A DNA stretch of 64,000 nt from Unio delphinus (taxonomy: Eukaryota > Mollusca > Bivalvia > Unionida > Unionidae): assembly GCA_029339505.1 (NCBI GenBank), contig JAQISU010000094.1, forward strand, positions 1,292,001-1,356,000, written 5' to 3'. This document shows, piece by piece, positions 24,663 to 37,349 of the stretch. Within the stretch, counting starts at the first letter, position 1. The number at the start of each line of letters is the position of its first letter. Made by a program: the position numbers and the translations under genes. A model generated the notes under the pieces. That model saw nothing but the letters and a program-made list of their open reading frames with translations, was not told the origin of the DNA and did not search any database.

Positions 24663-24678
24663 CCCCCCCCCCCCCCCC
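24663..24678. repeat. Poly(C) run
   Basis: Sixteen consecutive C, unusual in this AT-rich sequence. Confidence 0.9.
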
Positions 24679-24699
24679 GCCACAATCCTGGTCCCTATT

Positions 24700-27600
24700 T
24701 TGGTACCAGAACACTTAAGTGGATTGCGAATGTTGTGCGAATATGAGTATGTGACAGGAAGTTAGCGATATGTTATTACGAAGAATTAAAGAAACCGATG
24801 GTTTGTATTAATTTCACCATATCGGACATTATCTGGACTGTTAAATAATGTATACAATCTCAGGTAAATAATTATTAAACTTATTCCATCATTGTACCGC
24901 CTAATTATGCACTGTAGTTTTATGGTACACGCCACTCTAATCTGAGATCTGTGTGGTTATTTAATTTGGATTTTGGCAAGTACAACAAAGTGTCAGTAGA
25001 ATAAAATAGTTACTTATCTTCAAATTTCTTGGTAAATCTTTCTTAGTTTTTGGAGAAGAATCTAGGCTCCTGTTTTGAATGCTATGGAGACAAACAAGTG
25101 TTTTATATATCGATGTGTTGTACTATCCTGTCAAGAAAATCTTAACAGGCTGCTCTACTGCTTGTTTTCGCCAGTCTTGTGAACCACAACGGTGTATTTG
25201 ATCTACATTTGACTCTGCTATGTAAATATGTGCCTTAATATTTTCTGAGAGGAGCGTGTTACTTTCTTCGCTACCTCTTCAATTCATGGCATGATATAAA
25301 TCGATATATCTTGACTTTATTAATTTATTTCAAATTGTCAAACGTAAACGATAAAATCCGTGTGTTCCTCATAGTCAGATAGGTTCAGTCAAGATCATAT
25401 GATAATGTAAACGAATATAAAAAGGTTTGATGCTAACTGTCTTTAGAGGTGCTGCAGAAATATATGATTTAAGTGTCCATATATCTCGTATCGAAACTAT
25501 TTGTCTACATTATATTAATCATTGAACCTGATTTGGCGGAGTTTATCTTTTTGGAGATCCATGGTGGAAGGAGAAGGAATAACCACAGCTTGGAGAGACA
25601 CGAGACATGTAGGAAAACCTCCCAGGATTGACAATCAGAGCCAACAGTACATTATCCTGGTATCCTCGAAAAGGACACGAAAACAAAAACGTAATCGTGA
25701 ACAAAGATATGTTACTTATTTGTTAGGCACTGCTGCTGAATGCGACCAGAAATACGTAAAAAGTAACGAAAAGAGAAAATCGCATCATCATGAAGAAACA
25801 TATCTTACTAATATATCAAAGATAGCTGCGCAACATAACACGAAAATATACGAAAAGAAACAAACAATATAGGAAATACCATCATCATGAATATGAACGG
25901 CAGAGAGGTAGTGATAAAAGTGTTGCTTCTTTCTGGACGTTATAATGTTTAAGGTCATTTTCTGCGGCTGATGCACTCTCCTAAAAATGGAAGAATCTAA
26001 TGTTGGTATGCCTCAGCTCCAGGCGCACAGACATTAACCAATATAAACGGTTGATAATAAAACTTACAAATTGAACTTTCCTCACGGTGTTTAAAATTCA
26101 CTTACCTTTCCCTTTAAAAGAACATTAAGAACATTTTCTTCTGACAACATCTTTGGAATTATCGACCAAATAAATGGAACGCAAAAACAGTGTTATACAC
26201 TCTAGAACGGATCAATTAATATAACTATATCCGAACATTTCTTTGAATTTGTCAACCATATTTTCCCTGCTGTAACAATGACATATTTAATAAATATAAA
26301 GTATATGATATGGACATCTGATGCACAGGCGTGCCACCTTAATTACAGGTGTATTTATCATGTATTATAAGTGTTATTATTAGTATTATTATTTTATTAT
26401 TAAACAATTATCTTCTATCTCAATAATAACAAAACGTGTTTTCACCATTCTGATTTTAAATATGTGTCATTCACTAAATAAAAATTAATGAAAACGTCAT
26501 AGTTATTTTGTTCTTTACGTGTACATGGTAGTTATGTGCTAAAGAAGTATATCAATATAGTCCTGACATATTTGCAAATTATGCTGAGAATTCACCCTGA
26601 TCTTTATGGAATTGGGAGGCGGAGTTGTTGCTTTCAAAAAGATGCAATACACATCCAAAATAATTGCTGAAAAGCACTGTTTGAAAACGCTTGTTTTAAT
26701 ATAATAATTATCGGTCAGACTTATAAATGTAGTATTTGCGGTCCAATGTATTTATGTTTACCTAATCACACTAACTCACCACCACATCAGTGAAAAGAAG
26801 TAATCAGAAAACGAGATATCCGAATGATAAACTAGCATCAATTAACGCAAACTAAACTCAATTCATGACAAACAGTAAAACCTATATACATGTGTTATGA
26901 TACATGTCTAATAAAATAAATATATGTCACGAGTGCGTGTTACAAAATAGAATAAATTGAATTCACCTACAGTATGGTGTTATAATATCACATTTGACCT
27001 AGTCGAGCGCCCAACGCAGCTAATACAAGTTCTGTGTGTTAACCTTGTGCATCTGGAATCACATCACAATTATTATTTCCAGTTCAGTTCCCACGATTGT
27101 AGTTTTAGTCTATTTCTAGAACATTTCTTCCTCTGTCATTCTGGTGGTGATAGAAAAGTTAAATTGATGCATTTTTGGTAGGGATTTAAAGGTAATTGTT
27201 TATTCTTGAGAATATGAGCTGAAAGAGTGATTGTCAGTGTGTAAATTGGCGACAGTGCACATGGAGTAATAAGGCCTTGGTGATGATCCGGAAGTGAAAT
27301 CTGTGTTCTGTGTACATTCTGTTCTGTTTACAGTGCAGCCGCTCAAACAAATGCCGGTGAACCCCTGACATGAACTTCACCGTGAAGTCATCTTTGGATG
27401 TATTTTAGATTAACATATGATTTGTATTGATTGTCACACAGTTGAAAGGTCAGCACTGAGAAATATATATAGAGAACATATAGTAAAATTAATTGTGGTG
27501 TATGTCAATCTATTAGAATTAAATATACAATACCCCCTCGATATAACTCTCAATAAAATATGTATCTAGTACTTACTGAGAGGAACAACAGGAGAAAATT

Positions 27601-27870
27601 TTGTTTAACATATCATCTCCAGGTCGGTTTATTGGAATTTACTGCTAAATACCTGGGAAACTATTAACATGCTTAGTGTCGCGATGCTTCTAACGGTAAC
27701 CCCAAGCGAGATGACAGCGTAACCAACATTGTGATAGCTCTTGAGATAACTCTTGTGACATTCACCTTAGCCTGAAGTAAATAAACTGAAGGGCAGAATA
27801 GAGCCTAGTAATACGAAATGAGAATAAATCTATCTCAGAACAGATGAGGATATACCGGTACACCTCACCG
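24700..27870. other. No gene recognised; second copy of the dispersed ~95-bp repeat near 25757-25890
   Basis: AATCGCATCATCATGAAGAA (about 25778) and ATACCATCATCATGAATATG (about 25876) recur about 100 bases apart, as in the copy near 9715-9850. The 116-codon frame at 25522 covers part of this repeat and does not look like a protein gene. The rest is AT-rich without recognised content. Confidence 0.4.
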
Positions 27871-27915
<45 letters not shown>

Positions 27916-28036
27916 GGATAGATGGATGGATGGATAGATGGATGGATGAATGAATGAATGAATGAATGAATGAATGAATGAATGAATGAATGAATGAATG
28001 GATAGAGAGGTGTGTGTGTGTGTTTGTTTGTGTGTG
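27871..28036. repeat. Compound (GATA)n-(GGAT)n-(GAAT)n-(GT)n microsatellite
   Basis: Four tetranucleotide or dinucleotide blocks in series. The tetranucleotides differ by single substitutions, which suggests they arose from one array. The IHSF/SIYL-type frames on the minus strand are translations of the array. Confidence 0.95.
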
Positions 28037-30950
28037 CTCTTGCATGATGTATATTCCATCTTGTATGAATTCAAAGTGTGCGAGGTTTGCACTGTAGAAA
28101 TCTAAAAATGATTGATATTAATAGGTCCATGTAAAACAACATGTCATCGTTACTCAACGCTTAATTTACAAATAATCTAAAATTTGTTATGCTATATCAT
28201 GTAACGTTTATTGTGCAGTGTAATTTAAATTACTACAATTGCAATTGCCATAATACATAGAAGAGCCGTATCAATAAGGAGCCATGAATTTTGATTAACA
28301 CAAGTAAATATGTGTGTAGGTGTGTGGGGAGGGGATCGGGGTGTGTGTTAATTTGTTTCTGCCCAGGAAATGTGTCTGCTACATGTACAAACATTGAATG
28401 TATTAATCTTTTGTTATACCTGTTTCTAGATATGCATGTTACTAATGTGTTAATAACCGTCTCTCGATAAAATTGTTTACGTAGAGGGAATTATTAAAAC
28501 GCTATGGAACATAGAGCATCGTCTCTGATAAAATATAATATCTTGTGCTATATAATGTCATGTGTCTTTGAAAATATTATGTTTGGTTCCTAATAGCGTC
28601 TGCCTGGCAGAATAGAATCTGTTTGAAACTCATTTTATTTAGTATAAATTTTCTACTTTCTCAATTTGTATATCCTATTTTTCATTATTTTAAAATTTCC
28701 ATTTCCTTAGGAAATACATGTTGAATATACGTGGACTCGACAGTCAGCTATCATATCCACATTATCAAAGACAGTAAACTTCAAAACAGTATTATATATA
28801 TATATATATATATATATGAGAAATGACAACACAAGCGTTAGACATGAGGTTATAATGAAAATGTAATTATTTATCGTTTCATAGATGAACCTTATTTTAA
28901 TGTATTATGTGTTATGGTTTCATAGCGGACATTAAACATTACAGATGAGACTGTTTTAACCTTATAGTGGCGGATTGTGTTGTTGCACCTCGAATATTAA
29001 ACGACATTGCATTTCGCATCATTATAATATAAAATGCTTTGTACATTAGTCAAAGAATACCGATAGAAAATCAATATGCATATCGATAACGTTGTTAGTG
29101 GGGAAAACGTTCAACATGAAAGTTTGTGACCACACATATAGAATCAATTTGTAATAATGAATACTATAAAAATAAATACTAGTCTATGATCGTCAATGTT
29201 TATCTTTGTTTTCAATTGCTTACTACTTAAAATCTGGAAATTAAATATTAGCTGAAATTTTGACACGGGTGAAACTGTAATTCAAATGTTTTCAGGCAGA
29301 TCTCACTATTTTATTTATCCGACATACGTTGTTATAATAAAAATTTATCATAATCAGTTAATCTGTTAATGGGCCAATACTTTGCTCAATAAAGAGGAGC
29401 TGACTCGATTTATATTGTGTTACCTGCACCGCATACATCGGCAGAGCAATTGGCAAACATATTTATCTCTAAGTAGTGGCTTTCTTTGAATCGCGACATT
29501 TATATAATGGGGAAAGGCTCTATTAGGAAACTTACCACATGTAAGTCAAATGATGATGAGTTAAGAATAATAATTGTGCCATAACAAATATTAACTAAGA
29601 CTACTACCCAAAGCTGATTGCCCATAATCCTAGTGTACGATATTCTATTTCGTACGGCGTTGCCGCATTGTTTATATTATAAATGCCTCATGCAGTGTAT
29701 ACCCTAGGGGAACAAGACTGAGGGTCAAAACTCTAATTGGTTTCAAAAGTGTGAGTCATACTGAGTAAAAAAACAACTTTTGGTATCAAAACTGGGGGTC
29801 AAATTAGAAATTTGGGGGTCTTTGAAGCGCAAATGTTGGTAAAGGGAAATACTGCTCATGCTATATATTTTGCCATACCATAAAAATCATGAATAAGGAA
29901 AACATAACTAAACAAAGTATGAATCACTACATAAATTGAATAGAACATGTGTTTTCTATTTTCACACAAGTTTATGTAAAGCAATGTTCTTCTTCATATT
30001 TCCTCCACAATTATAACCTAAATAAAATAAAGAAATCGCATCAAAGTGGAAAAAGAAAACAACTAATTATAAAACAAAGGCAGAAAACAATTCAGTCAAA
30101 CATTCGAGATGACGCAAACAGTGTGTGATCTGTTAGTATTAACAGAAGTTGCTCATTATTTGGATTATAATATTATTCAGGAATTGTTATAAATTATATG
30201 ATTTCAAAGTCATCTTCACAATGTCACGGTTCATCGAGGACTAATAGTTTTCAGGTTTTGAAACGTTTATAGACCTTGTCAAGTTAAAAGTTTCACACAA
30301 CTTTACAAGGACTGGTTTGGATTCACTTAATTTTTTAAAATCTATTCTAAAATGCGAAAATGGCATATTTGGCATTCAAAACATTCAAGTGATAACCTAC
30401 TTGGAAAGTCGATTTAGAACGTCAGATATATTGTATGGTCGATACTTTCTGGTCTACAGGTACGAACCAGTTTTATTAATGTCTCTTGTATTAAGAACTT
30501 ATCTCAGTAAACATAGCAACTAAGGAGATACATGTCTGTAAACATCATCACAATATACACAATTTATTCCTCCGCGTAATAGATTCGAACATGTTCATAG
30601 GTCGGTGAGGTTCACATCAAACTACGTAGTAACGTATTATACGTACAGTACGTAGTGAATATATTGAAACACGTTGGATAGATGGAGACAACAGAACTAA
30701 TGTGTCCCTGCTTGTTTGTTTTTTCGGTTTTAACTTTTTTAATATGCTGTTTTTTTGAATACTTGCAAACCAGTTTCAGTGTTGGTTAAAATATAATATA
30801 TCTTCGGCACATTTCATATATCAATTATATCCCCGACGATCGCCACACAAATTTCCATTCCATGAATGGACAATCCTTTGGTCAATATCCTCGACGTACT
30901 ATTGATTTAATCACTTAAAGTTTCTCTGTTTTATCCATTTATCTTAATTG
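28037..30950. other. No gene recognised
   Basis: AT-rich DNA with a short (TA)n at 28793-28817. I see nothing else supportable. Confidence 0.5.
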
Positions 30951-31017
30951 GTTACGAAATGTGCCAAACGTCAAACATTAATAAATCCCCAGTTGCGCTA
31001 ATGGCCCATTACAAGAT

Positions 31018-31308
31018 GTGTACATTTTTATACTACGCAAAATATGTTCACACCTGGTATCCATTTATCTGTGTCATCTTGATTTTGAGATATCTAACCG
31101 AGACAGGTTTATCGGTGTACCCATTAACATTCTTGATGATTGTGTTATCAAAGTTATTATGCCTCGTATTTTACCTCAGACAAGTTCAAGGGAGTTGTTA
31201 GATTCCCACTTTAATGATGTCTGTATCCATACAATTGAAATGCGCCTTTCGGGATATTTCACCTTGTTCTTCAAACAAATTAATATTTCATTACTAAAAT
31301 CATGTTAA
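31018..31308 (+). CDS. Unrecognised coding-like ORF, plus strand
   Basis: The frame is open from about 30980 to a TAA ending at 31308. Codon use is coding-like from about 31080 to 31260, where it reads SNRDRFIGVPINILDDCVIK and then an acidic/hydrophobic mix (RELLDSHFNDVCIHTIEMRL). There is no ATG at the start of the good part. An overlapping frame with an ATG (30959-31201) has transmembrane-like stretches but poorer codon use. It could be an exon or a decayed mobile-element protein. I do not recognise it. Confidence 0.25.
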   Translation: MYIFILRKICSHLVSIYLCHLDFEISNRDRFIGVPINILDDCVIKVIMPRILPQTSSRELLDSHFNDVCIHTIEMRLSGYFTLFFKQINISLLKSC

Positions 31309-33374
31309 TATTCGCACCTGTAGTATGCAAATAATTATGTACATCCATATAGATGTTTACTGGCTTATTAGGACTGGTCCCTATCGGTGGTATTATTAAT
31401 TGATCTGGTTGTGTCTCTAGTAACTTCTTTACATATCAAACACGTCTCAGTTGGTGTTGGTTTTTTTTAAATATAATTGGTAAACAAAGGTATCATTTTT
31501 GTATCCATAATTAGGAAGAGCATTACACCTTTATATGATCATACATGTGTTGTAAAAATGATTCTGCGTCTTTGGTGTGCAGTTGATTTGTCTTTGGAGT
31601 GGTCTTTGTTGATCGTTCAAATTGAATGATTTATCTTTGAACACCACATGTCACACATGTACACTACAAACCTAAACCTTAATCATTGTGATATTAAGTT
31701 GGATTTGTAGAGTGTTTCCGAGCAAACTATATTCTTGTATCAATGTTTGTGATTGATGACCTCCGATATGTTACACTTTACAACTTCCGATTCTGAACAA
31801 GAGAACATCAGATTACAACCATTTATCTTAAATAGCTATAAACAAACACATATGTGATGAATAGAAGGAAGAAAAAAGGAATTCCATACTCACCAGAAGG
31901 CATCTGTGTGGGTTTATCACTCTATTTGATATTGAATTATGTTTGAATTATGTTCCTATGTAATTCCACGTTATCCCCAGGTGCTACCATATATCCATTT
32001 GGTTTGTGTTTTAGCTGTAAAATCTATACCAATTCGTAGTTGTTGTGAGGTTCACATTTATAATCAACATATTGAATGTTTGTTTGGTTGGGATTATCGG
32101 TGGGTTTTAAAGGTTGTGGATGTTGTTGGATCTAAACCAGAATTAGTTAATAGGATTTATACGTTAAAACGTTTATTTAAAAGCTAATCTAATATTTGTG
32201 GAAGGGATTATATATTTCGAAAAGGTGTTTGTTTCACTACAATATCACATATCTTCGATGGAATATTAAAGTAACTAACTGATTGACAGGTCTACAACTT
32301 GTTCATGCATACCCCATTTTGGTCGATACTATAGAAGCGTGTGGTAAATTAGCTAAGTGTGACAATTAACTATCACCTATATGACTGTATATTTACGACT
32401 CATTAACCAATCACTTTTGAATTGTCAGATAGGATTTATCGTAATCGATAATTGCAAGTATCGGGCTAATTACATGAATTTCCTGCATTATGATATAATT
32501 CAAGATAGACCGGACCTGCTAAGAGATTTATAAAATGAATTGACATATCTGTAAATGATATAGAGGACAAGTAAATAATGCACCAGACCTGGATCCATCA
32601 TTTCAAATAGCTATACAGTTGGAGGGCAAATATGACAGTGATGGACTATAAGAGGTACTAACCTATCACATTTGGCGTTTGATCCAATTCGCAGGGTATG
32701 TGGTGGCGGTGTTGCACAATAAATAAGCGTATTCAAGTCTTATTTGTGGGCATAGCATAAAATCCACTACATTGTGAAGAAACGTTAATATCAATCATGG
32801 CTGTGCTTTGTCTATGCTTTGCCCAAGGAGGTATGTTTTATCCTATGCACATTATGACGTCTTGGTGGCTGCTTTGTGAATTGGTGTTATTATGTTTCAG
32901 TCAAAGTGTTTTCAGAACAAGGAATTAGGTATACAAGCACTTGCAAGTCGGGGTTCCGATGATCCCCTTCTGACACAAGCAATTAACAAACCTCTAAGGA
33001 AACGTTTTACCCTGAGAGAAGTTGTCAAAGTTTATGAAACATATGCAAGGTGTTTCCGGAACTAAACATAAAGTACAAATAAACGAAGTTAATAAAATCT
33101 GGTTTACATCAAAGTTGTTTGCGCTCTTAAATAACAATAACAATGGCCATAAGAGTCTAGATGCGATGCACACACCTCAGTTAATGTTACATAATCACGA
33201 CGTGCGTTTCAGTGTACACAAGCAGACCACAGTCAATAAACAATGAAGTAAGCAGATCAGTGGAAATTAGGAAGCAACGATAGAATATAAATAATATGCT
33301 CATCCTTTGGAAGCAAATAAGTAATGTAATGCGACGATGTAATAATTTATATATAGTTAGATACAAAATATTGT
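31309..33374. other. No firm gene; possible tiny secreted-peptide exons near 32797 and 32901
   Basis: At 32797 an ATG opens MAVLCLCFAQG and then a strong donor GTATGT (32831, phase 1). A good acceptor (TTATTATGTTTCAG, ending 32900) would continue it in phase 1 for about 20 codons to a stop. The product would be only about 31 residues. The T-rich frame at 31939-32187 is noted under rejected items. Confidence 0.2.
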
Positions 33375-33551
33375 ATGAAATCGGCGAGTGGGGAGATTCC
33401 TGGGCGGATCCGATTAATTTATAGGGGAGGCGATCTTCGGAGTCTGTACACTATCTTTAAATTCCTCATGAAGCGGGCAATAGTTGGGAAATGGGACAAC
33501 ATTAGCTCTTGGATCAAAAGTAGGTTGGAGCGAAACTACACGAATGCTTGA
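33375..33551 (+). CDS. Short coding-like ORF, 58 codons, unrecognised
   Basis: ATG 33375 to TGA 33549-33551. It is clearly GC-richer than its surroundings, with coding-like codons. The peptide is basic, with internal sequences GEIPGRIRLIYRGGDLRSLY and KWDNISSWIKSRLERNY. It looks like the C-terminal end of a longer protein or a terminal exon, but no good acceptor is visible and a stop precedes the ATG. No family recognised; a transposon-derived fragment is as likely as a host peptide. Confidence 0.3.
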   Translation: MKSASGEIPGRIRLIYRGGDLRSLYTIFKFLMKRAIVGKWDNISSWIKSRLERNYTNA

Positions 33552-34296
33552 TATATAAAGTTTTCTTTATTGTTACAATCTTAGATTTATGGCATGGAAA
33601 CCCTAAACTACAAGATTATCAGGTAGATTTGCACCTTGTGATCGCGCGGGTGGACGGGTGTGGTGTTCACCCCCAACAACCCAAGAATATTTGCATATGA
33701 CCCTACCCCATAATTATCCACCATTGAGTTTTCAGAGCAAGCGAATATGTCACCCTGCCCTGATTTTGAGAAGAAATGTGAGTCTTATCCATAACTATAC
33801 ATTTTAGTGATATAAATGCTTATCTGTGGTTCAATAGCAAATGTTAAGCTGGAGAATTATAATTTGAATCTTATGAAATGAAACATATCTAAGATTCGGG
33901 CAGTATTTAAGGGGGATTGAAAGACAGATAATATACATTTTGGATCTTGCGCATTTGTTAAAGCTGGAGCGTACATTGAATGAGATGACCATGTAACTAA
34001 TATGGACCCTATATAGACCAGTAAGGTGTTGTTTTAACATTTTCGTGTTTTCTTTATTATATTTCGATTTCAGAAAAGTCTTACAGCGATAAATTAAATA
34101 TATATAACAGTTCTTATATAGTAGATGTATAGGTGGGTATTTCCGAATGTGATCTCTAATCATACATTGCTTCGAAATAGTGTAAAAGGTGGATAGATCA
34201 TAGAGGGATTTGGCTTTGTGTCTAGGCACAATGGTTAGTGTATAGGTTTCTCGTGGACTATGGTTGAGGTGGGGTATTACCAGTATTTTTTGTAAA

Positions 34297-34560
34297 TAAA
34301 TAAAGTCTTTTTCCTACTTTTTTCAGTACATCTTTAAGATTACCTGCTATGACCAACCCGGCTCAATTTCTTTGGGATGGTCTTAGAAAATACACCTAGG
34401 TAGCATTCACTCGGCATTATACGTCCATTAATGTATCAAACGTGCTGTTGTAACAATCCAACTAACAAAATTTTGTTTGTAACATTACATTCGTAGTATC
34501 TGGTTCAGATTAAGACACAGACCCCAACCATAACCCAACCACACCCCCATCAACAGCGAG
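34297..34560. repeat. Left copy of a ~200-260-bp direct repeat
   Basis: From TAAATAAAGTCTT through ATTATACGTCCATTAATGTA and AACAATCCAACTAACAAAA to a CCCCAACC-rich end, it matches 35198-35420 with scattered substitutions. Together the two copies enclose the 133-bp tandem array. This could be a terminal repeat of a non-autonomous element or a segmental duplication. Confidence 0.75.
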
Positions 34561-34656
34561 AGATAGAGACATATGCTACTGGAAGATAAAGAGATGAATA
34601 GAACTACTTCCAGAACTGCTAATTAATATGTAGCATATAGTAAACCGATATTGTGG

Positions 34657-35047
34657 CAAATGAATATGGAAACATAATATAATAAACACAATTCAAAACC
34701 AGAGACATTCGTTAAAACGTGGTAAATTTGGTTAAAGCTATTAATAGAAAAAAATGCTTAAGAGTGCATGCTGTTCTAACTTGAGAATGAATATGCATAT
34801 GGAAACATTATATAATAAACACAATTCAAAACCAGAGACATTCGTTAAAACGTGGTAAGTTTGGTTAAAGCTATTAATATAAAAAAATGCTTAAGAGTGC
34901 ATCATGTTCTAACTTGAGAATGAATATGCATATGGAAACATTATATAATAAACACAATTCAAAACCAGAGACATTCGTTAAAACGTGGTAAATTTGGTAA
35001 AAGCTATTATTAAAACAAAATGCTTTAGAGTGTATGTTGTTCTAACT
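34657..35047. repeat. 133-bp tandem repeat, three copies
   Basis: The phrase GAGACATTCGTTAAAACGTG starts at 34702, 34835 and 34968, exactly 133 apart. The first two units are nearly identical and the third diverges at its end (after about 34998). Tandem cores of roughly this size are known in non-autonomous molluscan elements (Pearl-like or Helitron-related), but I see no diagnostic ends. Confidence 0.9.
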
Positions 35048-35197
35048 GGACAACGCATGAAAGGTTTAATGAATTGTTCCATGAAAACCATTGTCATGTT
35101 TTATGTGTATTCACTTTTGATTGACCTGTCTTCTGTTGACAATATGTTGCATTTCATAACTGAGCCGTCGCTGCTACTTACAACTGAGTTACATTCT

Positions 35198-35420
35198 TAA
35201 ATAAAGTCTTATCCTAACGATTCAGTATATGTTTTAGATTACCTGCTCAGACCAGCCCGGATTGACGTCATTGGGATGTTCTTGGAAAATACACCTAGGT
35301 CCCATTTACACGGCATTATACGTCCATTAATGTATCAAACGTGCTGTTGAAACAATCCAACTAACAAAATTGTTTGTAACATTAACCCCAACCCCAACCA
35401 CACCTTCACCAACTGCAAGC
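35198..35420. repeat. Right copy of the direct repeat flanking the 133-bp array
   Basis: Counterpart of 34297-34560, about 900 bp downstream in the same orientation. Confidence 0.75.
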
Positions 35421-35945
35421 ACATACTTAGTTCAGTTCATCAATGTATAATCAATGTTACAAAGTTGAAAATACCAATATATATATATGCAAGTATGCAC
35501 GTTGTAAAAGCCAATTCTCGGTTCGGATGCAAATACTTTCGTACACATGGAAACGTCATTAAACACGACACCGGTAATATCACGATTTCTAGGCGATACA
35601 AGGACTGCATATATAATTGTACTTTTAAATAGCATTAAATCATTTATATGTGGAGACCAATATGTTATCGTATATATCAAAATTTCATACAGTTAATGTA
35701 AACATTCAAAACTAGCGATTTCAGTAATGAGTGTCATTTTGTTTAGAAGTTACTTTTAAAGGTGTGTTTTAATACCGCGCGCTAGCATGTCAAACGAAAC
35801 CTATACATGTTAATAAAAAAAAATCATGCTGAACTATTTTGTGTGGATTAGATTCACGAACTCTTTTACTGACCAAGTTTAGTACCTTGCCCCCATTGTA
35901 AAATCGAACGCGATCAATACAATTTGTCTACAAGATTCTTGATGC

Positions 35946-35983
35946 ATAATAATAATAATAATAACAATAATAATAATAATAAT

Positions 35984-36032
<49 letters not shown>

Positions 36033-36880
36033 GTAATAATAATGAGGACTTTGTATAGCGCCTAATCTTTCGAAGCTCTAAGCGCTTTACACCATCAATA
36101 ATGATATGACTACACTACAGAACAACACATGACAAAAACAATGAAACTGGAAAACATAAAAACATGCTGAAAACATATAGGATACAAAACATGATTAGGT
36201 CGCTAAGTTTGTCCCTGCAGTCGAAACATGTGAGTCTTAAGAGCACTCTTAAAAGAGACCGCTGTGTCTTTGTGTCTAATTTCAATGGGCAATTCGCCGG
36301 GCCCTTGTGTGCAAACGAATGTGGTCCATATGGCTTTGTTTTCACCTTGGGAACGTTGAGTATACGATTATCAGAAGACGAGCGTACGGATCTAGCTGGT
36401 GTATACACATGGGTGAAGCTGGATAGATATGTTGGACTTTAGTCTGTTATTGAAACATAGCACAGAGAACAAATTTTGTGTTTGATTCTGTATCGAACCG
36501 ATAGCCAGTGTTGGGTACAGAGCAGTGGTGAGGTACTCCAAAGATGATCCGTGCAGCTGTGTTTTGAACGTTTTGAAGCTTATGGAGTAAATATTGTGAC
36601 GAGCCAGACAATTTTGAGTTACAATAGTCCAGTCTTGAAATTACTAATGAACACACACGTGTTTTAGGGGCATCAACTGAAAGATATTTACGAATGGAAC
36701 AGATGCGTCTCAATTCAAGATATGCAGCCTTGCATCTGTTCATGACATGTTGGTGCAATGTGAGAGTACTGTCTAGAGTAACGCCTAGAATTCGTACTGG
36801 CTGAGAATTTAATGTTGCTGTTGCTGATATATGCAGATAATACGGTAGAGAGCATTCAATAATCAGGATTTAATGGAATT
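35946..36880 (-). pseudogene. CR1/L2-like LINE 3' end with (ATT)n tail
   Basis: On the minus strand, the end of a non-LTR reverse transcriptase. VRILGVTLDSTLTLHQHV leads into a DYCNS-type block (LVISRLDYCNSKLSG, then HKLQNVQNTAARI). After a stop and frame changes comes the C-terminal RSSSDNRIL...KTKPYG.HSFAHKGP block, continuing in another frame as ELPIEIRHKD...FKSALKTHMF. The 3' untranslated part (GTAAAGCGCTTAGAGC-like, then GGCGCTATACAAAGTCCTC) ends in an ATT microsatellite (35946-36043 on the plus strand). CR1/L2-group elements typically end this way. It is 5'-truncated and frameshifted, hence inactive. The plus-strand frame at 36164 is a shadow. Confidence 0.88.
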
Positions 36881-36944
36881 TAGTTAAAGTAGCAATACAC
36901 TTGAAGACAACAATTTATATTTAATGAGTATATATATATAAATG

Positions 36945-36947
36945 CGT

Positions 36948-36994
<47 letters not shown>
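36945..36994. repeat. (GT)n microsatellite
   Basis: GT units with one TTT interruption, preceded by a short TA run. Confidence 0.95.
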
Positions 36995-36995
<1 letters not shown>

Positions 36996-37199
36996 TTTAT
37001 GGAACAACAGTATAATAAATATGCAACGTTTGAATTTGAAACTAAACAAAATGTAATTAGGTAATTCATACTGTTGTTATCTTTGCCATAATTTGATTCC
37101 ATCGATTGTCTGGCATATAAACAGCAGCGGACAAAGACATAAACATTTTGCAGTGATAACGGACCGGAACAAAATATACTATCGACGTAGAATTCCGTT

Positions 37200-37204
<5 letters not shown>

Positions 37205-37268
<64 letters not shown>
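37205..37268. repeat. (GA)n microsatellite
   Basis: About 32 GA units. Confidence 0.97.
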
Positions 37269-37271
<3 letters not shown>

Positions 37272-37349
37272 TTAACATCACGTCTGTTATTGTATTGGCG
37301 TTATATCATATCACGGAAATAAAGTGGAAAGTCAACTGACCCAGCCTTT

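Noticed and set aside
25522..25872. 116-codon plus-strand frame
   Set aside because: It overlaps the dispersed ~95-bp repeat and is strongly Lys/Arg/Gln-biased from A-rich sequence.
31939..32187. 82-codon ATG frame with a T-rich, mitochondria-like codon pattern (LFGWDYRWVLKVVDVVGS)
   Set aside because: Considered as a nuclear copy of mitochondrial DNA, but I could not recognise any mitochondrial protein or rRNA segment, and base skew alone could keep it open.
33831..34229. 132-codon minus-strand frame, the longest outside the gag
   Set aside because: The residue mix (Ile, Tyr, Lys, Ser, Cys) is what AT-rich non-coding DNA gives. No motif or splice signal supports it.
36164..36442. 92-codon plus-strand frame
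   Set aside because: It is the antisense of the LINE 3' coding end, whose minus-strand reading is clearly the real one.
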